Assembly (NCBI GenBank): GCA_023701435.1
Contig: JAMPXB010000001.1
Coordinates: 186,001-250,000 of the forward strand
Direction of reading: 5' to 3'
DNA from: Bacteriovoracaceae bacterium
GTDB lineage: Bacteria > Bdellovibrionota > Bacteriovoracia > Bacteriovoracales > Bacteriovoracaceae
DNA length: 64,000 nucleotides
A program made the translations under genes and the position numbers. This document shows positions 9,219 to 18,240 of this stretch, piece by piece. Under the pieces are notes generated by a model, which did no database searches, had not been told where the DNA came from, and saw only the letters and a program-made list of their open reading frames with translations. Each line of letters starts with the position of its first letter. Position 1 is the stretch's first letter.

Positions 9219-10329
9219 GTTTCACCTTATCTAAGAGGGCCTTAAAATCTTCCTTCAGGTCATCCGGAATCTGTTCTGCTTCAGGAAATTTAGCGGCGTA
9301 AAATTCTTCAAAAAGCTCTATCGGTGAGAGTTCAAAAAGCTTCTCGCTCTTTCGTTCTTTTTTTTCGCCGTCTTGATACAGCGGCAAAAAAGAGAGCAGT
9401 TCCATTTCTTTTTTATCCAGCAGTTCTTTGATGTCATCAATCAGACCCACCTTAGGCGAAGAAAGTTCAATCTGAATTTCCACCATTGGTTTTAAGTCGG
9501 AGGTCTTTACCAGTTTATTAATATCACTTTGATAGTTTTTTTCATTGGTCTTAACAATAAAGAGATTTCTGAAGACCGGCAGAGGAAGAATCTCGGAGCT
9601 CAAATTTCCCTGATTTTCTTCAATCAGCACTACTGACTTACCCAAGATTTCTGAAAATCGTAAAGGGATTGGTGAACCGGAGTAAAAACTCATAGGTCCT
9701 ATTTTCTGCGGTTTATGAATATGGCCCAAGGCCACATAATCAAAGGCCTTAAGAATTTCTGAGGGAATGGATTCAACCCCGCTCAGACCAATAACCTGCT
9801 CAGAGCCCGCCGCTTCAAATACCCCTGCCAGATGATGCAGCATCAGGAGCTGAGGTGAAGTACGTTCTTTAGTTAAATATTTTTTCAAAGCGGCCAGGGC
9901 ATCACCTTCACCTTGAGGCAGCAGCTCGTATGAGCGGAAGAAAGGAATCGCGCACAGTTCGATACTCTGAATACGAATCCAGTGATCCTCTGTGTTCGGA
10001 GAAAGTTTGCCCCAAACCTTTACCCGATGTGGGGCGAGGATTTTTGATGGGGCCTCCAGCAAAAGGCCGGAGTCATGATTTCCGGCTATGATCATGGTCT
10101 CCGTTTTCGTTTCTATTGAAACACGGTGGAGAAAATTATAAAAAGTTTCCAGACTTTGATGAGGAGGAGTAGGCGTATCAAAGATATCACCGGCAATCAG
10201 CAGGAGATCAATATCTTTCTCAATCAGGGTCTTTATCAACCATTCAAGAAAGAGTTCATGTTCAGGAGAGCGGTCGAGTTTGAAGAGTCGTTTTCCGAGA
10301 TGCCAGTCAGATGTATGCAGAATCCTCAT
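9199..10329 (-). CDS. sbcD: Exonuclease SbcCD, nuclease subunit SbcD (Mre11-like)
   Basis: 376 residues beginning MRILHTSDWHLGKRL. Phosphoesterase metal motifs are visible as DWHLG, AGDIFDTPTP, GNHDSG and GHIHKPQ. The frame stays open upstream to 10551, but that extension is read out of the ricT tail and has no family similarity, so the ATG at 10329 is chosen. The gene begins 4 bases after ricT ends and overlaps sbcC. It is the double-strand exonuclease and endonuclease partner of SbcC. Confidence 0.95.
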   Translation of the reverse strand: MRILHTSDWHLGKRLFKLDRSPEHELFLEWLIKTLIEKDIDLLLIAGDIFDTPTPPHQSLETFYNFLHRVSIETKTETMIIAGNHDSGLLLEAPSKILAPHRVKVWGKLSPNTEDHWIRIQSIELCAIPFFRSYELLPQGEGDALAALKKYLTKERTSPQLLMLHHLAGVFEAAGSEQVIGLSGVESIPSEILKAFDYVALGHIHKPQKIGPMSFYSGSPIPLRFSEILGKSVVLIEENQGNLSSEILPLPVFRNLFIVKTNEKNYQSDINKLVKTSDLKPMVEIQIELSSPKVGLIDDIKELLDKKEMELLSFLPLYQDGEKKERKSEKLFELSPIELFEEFYAAKFPEAEQIPDDLKEDFKALLDKVKHASHSP

Positions 10330-10333
10330 GGGA

Positions 10334-11863
10334 TCATCTCGGTGGTCGATTTCTTCCTTGATTCTGGCCTTGTCCTCCACCTTGAGGACGATTAGGGTTT
10401 GGATTCGGATTTTGATTCGGATTGGCACCCTGTGGACGAGGTCTGTTGCGGTTATCCGGTCGAGGTCCTCGTGGTTTATCAGATCTCGGACCTGGACCAC
10501 GGTTGTCGCGGTTACGGTTATCTGGTCTAGGACCGCGGTTATCACGACCATCGCGATTCATATTGTCCAGACGAGTCCGTACCGGCCCATGATCAACGAT
10601 ATCTTCATCTTCATCATCAGGAAGAACTTCATCATCTGTCGGGGTATAAAAGATTTCTTCTTCTTCGTCCGGAGTTTTAATTCTTGGACGGTCAGATTCA
10701 ACCTCTTTTACTTCTGGCAAAGCATAGTCCAGGGACTTTTCGCCAAAGAGAGATTCAAAGATGCCTTCAGCAAATGATTTGCCGGATTCTTTATAAGTTT
10801 TTACTTCGGCTTCGAAAGCTTTGACCTTCTTTGCCTGGCTTTCTTCCATTCCGATCACCTTATGGGTTTCATCAGAAATAGAATCAAACTCTTTCGGGAA
10901 ATTAGCAGTGTCGCGGTCCAGGGTTTCTTTGTAGAGGTCCACCACATAGCGCTTACGAACACCACGGTTAGTCATCATGACAAATTGCTCAGTCAAAAGA
11001 TGAAGACGGTCGACACGTCCGATTTCACCGGTATGAGTTGAGATATAGTCCCCTTCCTTAGGTAGGCGGGCACGTTTTTCACGATAAACATCATCTTCGT
11101 ATTGCAGGCAGCACTTTAGCTGTCCGCAAACACCATTGAGTTTAGAAAAGTTAAGAGTGAGATCCTGGTTCTTCGCCATTTTGATGCCGACGTTTCCGTA
11201 TTTGGTCAGGAAAGAAGAGCAGCAAAGTTCACGTCCACAGGGTCCAATACCACCGATAGAAGCCGAACGGTCTCGCACTGAAATCTGGCGCAGTTCAATG
11301 CGGGTTTTTAATTTCCCTACCAGGTCTTTTACCAGATCCCGGAAGTCCACTCGTGCCGGAGCAATAAAGTAGAACACTGCTTTTTTACCAAAAGAAGTGA
11401 ATTCCACGTGAGTGAGTTGCATATCGAGCTTAAATTCTTCAATTAAATCATTGCAAATATTTTCAGCATCTTTTTGCTGACGATAGGCTTCCTGATCTTT
11501 AACGATATCTTCATCGGAAGCGACTTTAGAAATGCTTCGAATCGGAAGCATGCTTTTATTGAAAGGAACTTCATAAGGAAAAGAGTTCACATAACCGACG
11601 GCCATACCACGGTCTGACATCGCGACTACTTTCTGGCCGTATTCAATTCTTCTTTTGCCTACAAGGAATGGGAATGAACGAGAGTTACCAGGAAAGCGGA
11701 CTCTTACAAAGCGCAGGATCTGGCCTTCTTTGAATCTGGTTTCTTCTCGGTTCTCTTTTTCTTCAGATGTTTCATCATCTGAGTCTTCTGAAGTTGTGTC
11801 TTCAGAAATTATGTGATCCGCAGGAGGAAGCTTTTCCTCTTCTACGTTGTGCTCAATGGTCAT
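10334..11863 (-). CDS. ricT: RicT/YaaT-family PSP1-domain protein with long Arg/Gly/Asn/Pro-rich tail
   Basis: 509 residues. The core (about 45-330) carries the PSP1 C-terminal domain and the Cys clusters GPCGRELCC and GVCGQLKCC. These are conserved in RicT, which in Bacillus binds iron-sulfur clusters as part of an RNase Y-modulating complex. Genes tmk and holB upstream match the Bacillus tmk-holB-yaaT order. Unusual is the ~85-residue C-terminal tail of repeated RPDNRNRDNRG-type units ending in NPNQNPNPNPN and Gln/Gly-rich sequence. It is disordered, strongly basic and resembles RNA-binding RG-rich tails; that role is inference. The N-terminus is acidic (EDSDDETSEEKE). Confidence 0.88.
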   Translation of the reverse strand: MTIEHNVEEEKLPPADHIISEDTTSEDSDDETSEEKENREETRFKEGQILRFVRVRFPGNSRSFPFLVGKRRIEYGQKVVAMSDRGMAVGYVNSFPYEVPFNKSMLPIRSISKVASDEDIVKDQEAYRQQKDAENICNDLIEEFKLDMQLTHVEFTSFGKKAVFYFIAPARVDFRDLVKDLVGKLKTRIELRQISVRDRSASIGGIGPCGRELCCSSFLTKYGNVGIKMAKNQDLTLNFSKLNGVCGQLKCCLQYEDDVYREKRARLPKEGDYISTHTGEIGRVDRLHLLTEQFVMMTNRGVRKRYVVDLYKETLDRDTANFPKEFDSISDETHKVIGMEESQAKKVKAFEAEVKTYKESGKSFAEGIFESLFGEKSLDYALPEVKEVESDRPRIKTPDEEEEIFYTPTDDEVLPDDEDEDIVDHGPVRTRLDNMNRDGRDNRGPRPDNRNRDNRGPGPRSDKPRGPRPDNRNRPRPQGANPNQNPNPNPNRPQGGGQGQNQGRNRPPR

Positions 11864-11906
11864 TCAGCTATTCTCAGAGTATTTCCGAGCTATGTCAATG
11901 ATTCCA

Positions 11907-12686
11907 TTACCCGAGGCGGGGTAAAACATTGTTCTGAAGGTAGGAATAGAAGAGGGTCCATTTTGTTGCAGTTGGTTGATGAAAGGTCTCCATCTCTTGA
12001 AATTCCTTCAAAAAACTTCTCAGAGCTTGTTTTGGGGCCGGTTTATCAATTTGTTCTGATTCCCAGCGGATAAGTTCATTGATCCAGAAAGGCAGCTCAG
12101 GCACACTTCGAGAATAATTCTCTAAATATTGGGATAGCGTCATATTCTTAAGGTCAGAGAGCATTTCATTCCATTGAGAAAAATCAAGGGAATTTGCCTG
12201 GGAGGGAAGCCTTAGGTGAATTGCTCGGGAATGAATGGTCGGCAGGAGCTGACCGCGACGGGGATTTAAAAGAAAGATGGTGGAATTGCCATAAGGCTCT
12301 TCCAGAAGCTTAAGCCACTTGTTGGCCACCGTGGTGGTAATCCTATGGCCTTCGGTGATCACCGCGAACTTTCTTTGGCCTTGCACTGGTTTGAATTCAA
12401 AAAAGCGAGCAAGACCCTCGGCTTCTTCCACTTTAAAAAACTTATCGTTTTTTTCTTCTTCAGCAGTTCCCACATTACCCAAAACGAAAACGTCGGGATG
12501 ATCCATGAGATGAGTGAGGCTTTGTTTGTGGCCTTCAATTTTCTGATAATAGTCCCTGATAAATTCATGAACAAAGCTCAGAAGTTTTTGGTGGGCCTCA
12601 TTTTCAGGAGCGGAAGTTTCCACAATATAGAAGTGTCCGAGTTCCTGCTTGGAAGCTTTTTCTAAAAGGATTTGGGAAAGATTCAT
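11907..12686 (-). CDS. holB: DNA polymerase III delta' subunit-like protein
   Basis: 259 residues with the fold pattern of clamp-loader delta' (HPDVFVLG, FAVITEGHRITTTVANKWLKLLEEP, NSTIFLLNPRRGQLLPTIHSRA). No Walker A is present, as often in delta', and the zinc-binding Cys residues are missing. It would be the non-hydrolysing subunit of the complex that loads the sliding clamp. The start overlaps the tmk stop as ATGA. Position between tmk and ricT strongly supports the assignment, since the protein is shorter than E. coli HolB. Confidence 0.85.
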   Translation of the reverse strand: MNLSQILLEKASKQELGHFYIVETSAPENEAHQKLLSFVHEFIRDYYQKIEGHKQSLTHLMDHPDVFVLGNVGTAEEEKNDKFFKVEEAEGLARFFEFKPVQGQRKFAVITEGHRITTTVANKWLKLLEEPYGNSTIFLLNPRRGQLLPTIHSRAIHLRLPSQANSLDFSQWNEMLSDLKNMTLSQYLENYSRSVPELPFWINELIRWESEQIDKPAPKQALRSFLKEFQEMETFHQPTATKWTLFYSYLQNNVLPRLG

Positions 12687-13336
12687 GGAAGGATTTTCTC
12701 CAGGTCACTGATGATGGATTTAGTGACTTCAACAGGAGATTTTTCTGCATCAATCTTTAAAATTCTTTGCGGGAACATGCCCGCGACCTCGCGGTAGCCA
12801 TCCAGAAGTTTTTGATAGAACTCCTGCTTTTGCGACTCAAAGTAATCCTTCTTGTTTCCGCGTGTGTTCTGACGATCCATCGAAGTCTTTAGACCAATAT
12901 CTAAAAAATATGTTCGGTGAGGAAGCAGATTAAGAGGATCATGCTGATGAAGGGTTAAGATGGTATCATACCCCAGTCCCCGTGCTTTTCCCTGGTAAGC
13001 AAGAGTGGAATCGATATAGCGATCGAGGATAACGACCGAACCTGGTTCGAGTAAAAAAGGTAGGATTTTTTCATTCAACAACTGGGCCCGGCTGGCCAAA
13101 AATAAATGGCATTCAGCCAGCGGATGAAGAGCAGTCTGGCTATGGAGGATGGCCTCACGAAGTTTTTCACCAAAAACTGTTCCCCCTGGTTCCCTCAAAG
13201 TGATCACTCGCATCCCCTTGTTTTTTACAAAGGTCTCAATCTCTTTTATTTGGGTGGATTTTCCAGAGCCTTCAATGCCTTCAAGGGAAAGAAAAAGACT
13301 GCCTGGGGTTTCGGGATTTCTATATTTGTTTATCAC
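12683..13336 (-). CDS. tmk: Thymidylate kinase
   Basis: P-loop LEGIEGSGKST, the DR(Y/F)xxST motif as DRYIDSTLAYQG, and the LID region RQNTRGNKKDYFE identify Tmk, which phosphorylates dTMP to dTDP. The frame extends to a TTG at 13372 that would overlap the upstream gene by 23 bases. The GTG at 13336 is preferred because it places the P-loop nearer the usual distance from the N-terminus, but neither start has a convincing ribosome site. It is followed by holB with ATGA overlap in a replication operon. Confidence 0.93.
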   Translation of the reverse strand: MINKYRNPETPGSLFLSLEGIEGSGKSTQIKEIETFVKNKGMRVITLREPGGTVFGEKLREAILHSQTALHPLAECHLFLASRAQLLNEKILPFLLEPGSVVILDRYIDSTLAYQGKARGLGYDTILTLHQHDPLNLLPHRTYFLDIGLKTSMDRQNTRGNKKDYFESQKQEFYQKLLDGYREVAGMFPQRILKIDAEKSPVEVTKSIISDLEKILP

Positions 13337-13349
13337 TTGTAGGAGCTTA

Positions 13350-14441
13350 CTAAAAATCAGAAGCTTCTTCAATCACCGGTTGTTCAATACCGTTCATTGC
13401 AGCATCTAAAGATTGATCTTCCGCCTGGACCGGATTGACCAAAGAATGAACTTCTGGCTCTTCTTGTGGGTAACTTTCCACAACAGGCTCTTCAAAAGGG
13501 CGATCATTATTATGGGTTTCCATAATCGTTGGATAATGGGAGTCCTGATTAAAAGCAGATCGGGGAGTAGGAGTCGGGGCCACGGCATGGCCAACACTGG
13601 CCGGTGTTCGCTCAACTCTGGGAACAATTCCCTGAGGGGCGGCCCTTGCAGTTTCTGGTAACTGATAAAAGGGTTTTTTCTTAGTCGTGGCGACTTTCTC
13701 CTCAGGAAGCGGAACCATATCTGGAGCAAAAGCAAAAAAGCCAATTGTTAGAACGACCACCACTGCGGCAGCTGCTCCTGGTGCGGCCCATTTCATAGAG
13801 CTACTGACCTCAATCGGTTTAATGGTATTAAGAGTCAGTTCATCCAACTTCAAAGTCAGGACTTTGGCCGATTGTCCATGAAAGCACACTTCTGCTAGTT
13901 CATCCCGGACAGTGGTTTTATGCTTTTCTAATTTTTCCACTAATTGAAGTTTTGCCTTCTGAAAACTGGCCTCAGTTGGGGCCAGGGGAAGATGATCAGC
14001 AGTCAGGTCGCGTCGATCAAAACCCTCAATCTCATAAACTTTTTTCCAGTGATGACCTTCATCAATGGAAATATGGTCAGTCATGGCAAGCAGACCCATA
14101 TCAATTTTCTTATTAACATCCTGAGAGTTAAAAGGACCGCTTTTCTGACCGGAAATCAGCAACCAAATGCGGTTTTGATGAGTTACCTGGGCCACCACTT
14201 GAGGGACACGACGCTGAAATTGTGGATGATTCCAAAAAGGAGCAAATTTATGCTCGTCCATGCGGGTGGTGAGGGCTGAACTGAAAAGATCTTCGTGTGC
14301 TAAGGCGTATTGCTTTAAGGCCTCGGTTTCAAAAGGTCCGAGAACCTCTTTTTCAATGCGAACCAACCATAAATCATGATTATTGAAACCCATCTGATCG
14401 ATGGTTTCATCACTAAGCGGTTGTAAGTCTAAAGTGGCCAT
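13350..14441 (-). CDS. Membrane protein with two tandem GYF-like modules
   Basis: About 363 residues. Two N-terminal modules resemble GYF_2 domains: WLVRIEKEVLGPFE and WLLISGQKSGPFNS, each followed by a helix and a W-containing end (residues about 25-75 and 90-145). A linker with basic helices leads to one transmembrane segment near residues 225-248 (GAAAAVVVVLTIGFFAFAP). The C-terminal ~115 residues are Pro/Glu-rich and probably disordered. In other proteins GYF_2 modules bind peptides. The ATG at 14441 has AGGAAG at suitable distance; a GTG six bases upstream is too close. First gene of the tmk operon. Confidence 0.62.
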   Translation of the reverse strand: MATLDLQPLSDETIDQMGFNNHDLWLVRIEKEVLGPFETEALKQYALAHEDLFSSALTTRMDEHKFAPFWNHPQFQRRVPQVVAQVTHQNRIWLLISGQKSGPFNSQDVNKKIDMGLLAMTDHISIDEGHHWKKVYEIEGFDRRDLTADHLPLAPTEASFQKAKLQLVEKLEKHKTTVRDELAEVCFHGQSAKVLTLKLDELTLNTIKPIEVSSSMKWAAPGAAAAVVVVLTIGFFAFAPDMVPLPEEKVATTKKKPFYQLPETARAAPQGIVPRVERTPASVGHAVAPTPTPRSAFNQDSHYPTIMETHNNDRPFEEPVVESYPQEEPEVHSLVNPVQAEDQSLDAAMNGIEQPVIEEASDF

Positions 14442-14577
14442 ATGCACTCTTCCTTTGTGTCCTAAACCTTTTTCGGCTTAGAGCAGGAAAAGCTTAAGAA
14501 AAGCACTGAAATTTATTGAGCCTTTTGACGAATTCCGCTGAGAAGAGCATACTACGGCCATAAGCAAGGGAAGTTAC

Positions 14578-15003
14578 GTGGAAATGATAGAGAGAACAAC
14601 TCAGGTAAAGAATCGCTTTCTCCAATATAAAGATTGGGAAGACCGTTATAAGGAACTCATTCATTTGGGTCGGGAGCTTGCTCCTTACCCGGAAGATAAA
14701 CGGGAAGATAAATACAAAGTCAAAGGGTGCCAGAGTCAGGTTTGGCTCTATCCGGAATTTAAAGATGGCCGAGTTTATTTTTATGGCGACTCCGATGCCG
14801 TATTAGTCAAAGGCATCGTGGGACTTTTAGTGAGTGTTTACTCTGATGCAACCCCTGATGAAATCCTTGCCACCAAACCAGAATTTTTAAAAGAAGTAGG
14901 GATTACGGAACACCTGTCGATGAACCGCTCCAATGGTCTTGCAGCAATGATGAAGCAAATGCAGATGTACGCCCTGGTATATAAATCCATGCAAAAGGCT
15001 TAG
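14578..15003 (+). CDS. sufE: SufE-family sulfur acceptor protein
   Basis: 141 residues. The conserved active-site Cys lies in KVKGCQSQVWLYPE near residue 50, and the HLSMNRSNGLAAM segment is typical of SufE. SufE takes persulfide sulfur from the cysteine desulfurase SufS for iron-sulfur cluster assembly. No sufS or sufBCD lies in this window. The GTG at 14578 follows AAGGGAAG; an ATG six bases on is an alternative. hemB begins 3 bases after the stop, so they form one unit. Confidence 0.93.
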   Translation: MEMIERTTQVKNRFLQYKDWEDRYKELIHLGRELAPYPEDKREDKYKVKGCQSQVWLYPEFKDGRVYFYGDSDAVLVKGIVGLLVSVYSDATPDEILATKPEFLKEVGITEHLSMNRSNGLAAMMKQMQMYALVYKSMQKA

Positions 15004-15006
15004 TTT

Positions 15007-15987
15007 ATGATGCTCTCTCGTCCACGACGTAATCGTCGTCACGAACATATTCGTTCTATGATTCGTGAAACTCATCTCTCTCCAGATAATTTTATTGCTC
15101 CTCTATTCGTGATCGAAGGCAAGAATCAAATCATTCCGGTAAAATCCATGCCTGGACAAAACCGCCTCTCGATTGATGAATTGGTAAAAGAGGCCAAGGT
15201 TCTCTATAACCTTGGTGTGAGATGTATTGATCTGTTCCCCGCAGTGGATGAGAAATTAAAAACTCCGGATGCTCGTGAAGCGTATAATCCGAGTGGGATT
15301 AATGCTCGTGCCATTCGTGCGGTAAAAGAAGCTCTTCCGGATATGATGGTGATGGCCGATATCGCTCTGGATCCTTATTCCAGCGAAGGTCATGACGGAC
15401 TTGTTGATCCTAAAACGGGCGAGATTTTAAATGATCCAACCCTGGAAGTTTTAGCGAAACAAGCGATCTGCAGTGCCGAGGCCGGTGCTGATATTATCGG
15501 TCCCTCAGACATGATGGACGGACGTGTGGCCTACCTTCGCCGCGCTTTGGATGAGACAAACTTCACCAATACCCTTATCATGAGTTACACCGCGAAATAT
15601 GCTTCTGCTTTTTATGGCCCGTTCCGAGATGCTCTGGATTCAGCTCCCAAAAAAGGGGATAAGAAAACTTATCAGATGGATCCGGCCAATAGTCTTGAAG
15701 CAGTTCGTGAAGCCCAGCTCGATGAAGCTGAAGGTGCTGACATTCTGATGGTAAAACCAGGTCTGCCTTACCTTGATATCATTTATCGTTTAAAAGAAAT
15801 CAGCACGCTGCCGATTGCCGCCTATAACGTGAGTGGAGAGTACGCCATGATTAAGGCCGCCGCCCAAAATGGCTGGCTTGATAATGACCGTGTGATTCTT
15901 GAGACGCTGATGAGTTTCCGGCGCGCCGGAGCGGACGTGATTTTAACTTACTTTGCCAAAGAAGCGGCCATCCTCCTTAACAAATGA
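15007..15987 (+). CDS. hemB: Delta-aminolevulinic acid dehydratase (porphobilinogen synthase), Mg-type
   Basis: 326 residues. The two Schiff-base lysines are in MSYTAKYASAFYGPFRDA and MVKPGLPYLD. The metal-site segment reads DIALDPYSSEGHDG and lacks the three cysteines of zinc-dependent enzymes, matching the Pseudomonas-type magnesium-dependent form. The enzyme joins two aminolevulinate molecules to porphobilinogen in heme synthesis. It is tightly spaced after sufE and overlaps the next gene by four bases. Confidence 0.96.
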   Translation: MMLSRPRRNRRHEHIRSMIRETHLSPDNFIAPLFVIEGKNQIIPVKSMPGQNRLSIDELVKEAKVLYNLGVRCIDLFPAVDEKLKTPDAREAYNPSGINARAIRAVKEALPDMMVMADIALDPYSSEGHDGLVDPKTGEILNDPTLEVLAKQAICSAEAGADIIGPSDMMDGRVAYLRRALDETNFTNTLIMSYTAKYASAFYGPFRDALDSAPKKGDKKTYQMDPANSLEAVREAQLDEAEGADILMVKPGLPYLDIIYRLKEISTLPIAAYNVSGEYAMIKAAAQNGWLDNDRVILETLMSFRRAGADVILTYFAKEAAILLNK

Positions 15988-16556
15988 TGAAACTATTTTT
16001 GGGACTGAGTCTCTTGATAAATCTTATTCTGGGCTATTTTCTGGTGATGAGAAAACCGGAAAAAGAAATTGTGGAAAGAGTGATCATCGAGACTCATGCC
16101 CAGAAACAAGACAAGTCTTCAGAGACCCTGCCCCCTGTTAAGGCAGAGAAAAAAACAGCGAAAGAAACAACGAAGAATGCAGATCAGGAACCAGCCTTTC
16201 TTGGATTTGAGCCTTCCGATTTTCAAGATGCCGGTGAGAAAATGGAAGTGGATCGCACTGAATTTTTCGTTCATAAACTAGGCATGAGTGAAGAGAAAAT
16301 TGCCCAGCACAATCGCCTGCGGATGGAGTTTTTTCAGGAAACTTCCAAGATGTGGCCTAAAAAGGTGATGCGGGAGCCAACCTTTGAAGAGCGCAGAAAG
16401 CTCATTGATCTGGAAGAAAATTATCATAAGAAATTAGAGAAGCTTCACGGGAAAAAGAACTGGGAGCGCTATCAGAAATATCGTGAAGACTATAACGAGA
16501 AAGGTTTTAAACTTCAAAATGAAGAAAATCGACCTTTCATTTTTATGGGAATTTAA
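15984..16556 (+). CDS. Membrane-anchored protein of unknown function
   Basis: 190 residues. An N-terminal hydrophobic segment (residues 3-21, LFLGLSLLINLILGYFLVM) acts as membrane anchor. A Lys/Glu-rich linker follows, then a charged helical region (residues 75-180) with several Trp and Tyr. The start overlaps the hemB stop, so it is translationally coupled. No family is recognised. The topology suggests one transmembrane anchor with a soluble domain, probably periplasmic. Confidence 0.65.
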   Translation: MMKLFLGLSLLINLILGYFLVMRKPEKEIVERVIIETHAQKQDKSSETLPPVKAEKKTAKETTKNADQEPAFLGFEPSDFQDAGEKMEVDRTEFFVHKLGMSEEKIAQHNRLRMEFFQETSKMWPKKVMREPTFEERRKLIDLEENYHKKLEKLHGKKNWERYQKYREDYNEKGFKLQNEENRPFIFMGI

Positions 16557-16562
16557 GAAAGA

Positions 16563-17618
16563 CTAAGGCTGAAGGAAATTTATTTTTCCTCTGTTCGAAA
16601 GCATTTTTGAGGTGCGAGTGACATCGATCTTCTCATAAATGTCCCCGACAATTTCTTCCAGAATATCTTCAATAGTAATAATGCCGACAATCTCATCTCC
16701 ACTGGTCACAATCGCCAGATGGATTTGTTTGTCCTGCATCTTTAAAAAAGCATCCAGCACCTTATCTGAGGCGTTAATCATAAGCGGAGCACGCAGTACT
16801 CCTTCCCAAGGGACTTTCGATCCTCGTGGCGGCATTTCTTTAATATTCAGAACTCCCACCATGGTGTCCCCGTCGATGACAGGAAATCGGGAGTGAGGAG
16901 TGCTGGCCATTTTCATGCGCACTTCTTCTTCACTATCGCTGAAATTAAGATGAACCACTTTTTTCCAAGGAATCATGGATTTCATCACTTTCCAGTTTTT
17001 AAGAGCAATTAAATTTTCCACAAACTTCTGGTGATAGTCCGGGAGCGTGCCGATATCAATGACCTTAGAGAAATTATCATCCTCTTCAATCTTAGTGCTG
17101 ACTCCAAGTGTTTTTAAAAAAACATTGGTAGAGACTTCCAGGAGAGTGACTATTGGTGAGAGCATGGTATCGATAAACTTCAGGATACTGGTGCCTAAAA
17201 TTAAAACTTTTACCGGGTGCTTGAGGGCGATGGTCTTGGGCACAAGTTCTCCGAAAACCACACTAAAATAGGTTAAAGGCAAAATGATCATCGTCACTGC
17301 CAGACCTTCGGCCATGGAGCTCGACAATTCGTAGTTTTGCATCAAATAAGGTTCCAGGAATTCAACCGCACCTGTACCACCTACGGCCGCGGCAATGGCC
17401 CCGACTAGAGTGATACCGATTTGAATAATGGATAAAGTTCTTTCAGGTTTTTTCTTAAAACGACCCAGCAGCGAGGAAATTATTTTTCTCGTCTCTCGCA
17501 GTTCTTCCATTTCATCTTTGGAGACCGTCACAAAGGCCATCTCATAGGCCGAGAAAAAGGCATTAATCAGGAGGCACAGGGCCACGATAAAGAGGTCTAG
17601 CATAAAAGGATCATACAC
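16563..17618 (-). CDS. CNNM/CorC-type membrane protein with CBS pair
   Basis: 351 residues. The N-terminal half is a DUF21/CNNM membrane domain with about four hydrophobic segments and the conserved FFSAYEMAF, GITLVGAIAAAVGGTGA and FGELVPKTIALKHP motifs. A CBS-domain pair follows (RFPVIDGDTMVGVLNIKE and IHLAIVTSGDEIVGIITIEDILEEIVGDI). The usual C-terminal CorC_HlyC domain is missing; the protein ends soon after the second CBS. Homologues are implicated in magnesium or cobalt efflux. Start is GTG 17618 or ATG 17603; neither has a good ribosome site. It converges with the preceding gene, 6 bases apart. Confidence 0.87.
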   Translation of the reverse strand: MYDPFMLDLFIVALCLLINAFFSAYEMAFVTVSKDEMEELRETRKIISSLLGRFKKKPERTLSIIQIGITLVGAIAAAVGGTGAVEFLEPYLMQNYELSSSMAEGLAVTMIILPLTYFSVVFGELVPKTIALKHPVKVLILGTSILKFIDTMLSPIVTLLEVSTNVFLKTLGVSTKIEEDDNFSKVIDIGTLPDYHQKFVENLIALKNWKVMKSMIPWKKVVHLNFSDSEEEVRMKMASTPHSRFPVIDGDTMVGVLNIKEMPPRGSKVPWEGVLRAPLMINASDKVLDAFLKMQDKQIHLAIVTSGDEIVGIITIEDILEEIVGDIYEKIDVTRTSKMLSNRGKINFLQP

Positions 17619-17690
17619 TTTCTATCACTAATTGGAAAACCTTACGCTGGGCTTATTTATTCTGACCAATTCCCCTAATAACATATTCTT

Positions 17691-18233
17691 ATGACGATTT
17701 ACACCATCGGCCATTCCACTCATTCAACCCGTGAATTCATCAAAATCCTCAAATCTTTTGGCATTACACTTCTGGTCGATATCAGAAGTTATCCCGGTTC
17801 GCGCTATTGTCCGCAATTTGGGAAAGCACGGTTAATGCGGAATCTTTTGCGAAATAAAATCGGCTATCTTCATATGGAAGGCCTAGGAGGAAGAAGACAC
17901 GTTAATAAAGAAATGGACGTAAATCTTGGCTGGAAGAATCTTAATTTCAGAGGCTATGCCGATTATATGCAGACCAAGGAATTTAAAGAGAACTTAAAAG
18001 AATTGATTAACCATTCAAAAAAAGAAACAGTCGCCATAATGTGTGCTGAGGCGGTTCCTTGGCGGTGTCATCGATCTCTGGTGGGCGATGCGCTTTTAGT
18101 TCAAGGCATAGAGGTCTTTGATATTTTTACGGTAGGAAAGGCGAAAGAGCATAAACTCACTAGTTTTGCTAAGGTTAACCGGAAGAAGATAACTTATCCC
18201 CTTATTTACTTCCCCCCCTCAAAAAGCCTATAA
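17691..18233 (+). CDS. DUF488-family protein
   Basis: 180 residues. YTIGHSTHSTREF at the start, VDIRSYPGSRYCPQF and the CAEAVPWRCHRSLVGD motif with two cysteines are hallmarks of DUF488, a widespread family without an established biochemical role. Its stop codon overlaps the -10 box of the next gene. Upstream, TAACAT ends 6 bases before the ATG and there is no Shine-Dalgarno sequence, so this mRNA may also be leaderless. Confidence 0.85.
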   Translation: MTIYTIGHSTHSTREFIKILKSFGITLLVDIRSYPGSRYCPQFGKARLMRNLLRNKIGYLHMEGLGGRRHVNKEMDVNLGWKNLNFRGYADYMQTKEFKENLKELINHSKKETVAIMCAEAVPWRCHRSLVGDALLVQGIEVFDIFTVGKAKEHKLTSFAKVNRKKITYPLIYFPPSKSL

Positions 18234-18234
18234 T
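18205..18234 (+). promoter_or_regulatory. Promoter inside the end of the DUF488 gene
   Basis: TTTACT at 18205-18210, an 18-base spacer and a perfect TATAAT at 18229-18234. The heptosyltransferase ATG at 18241 begins 6 bases after the -10 box, predicting a leaderless transcript. The -10 box includes the stop codon of the preceding gene. Confidence 0.6.
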
Positions 18235-18240
18235 TTTCAG

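Noticed and set aside
10330-10551. N-terminal extension of sbcD
   Set aside because: It is read from the ricT tail in another frame, has no SbcD similarity, and the conserved MRILHTSDWHLG start at 10329 has a family-typical N-terminus.
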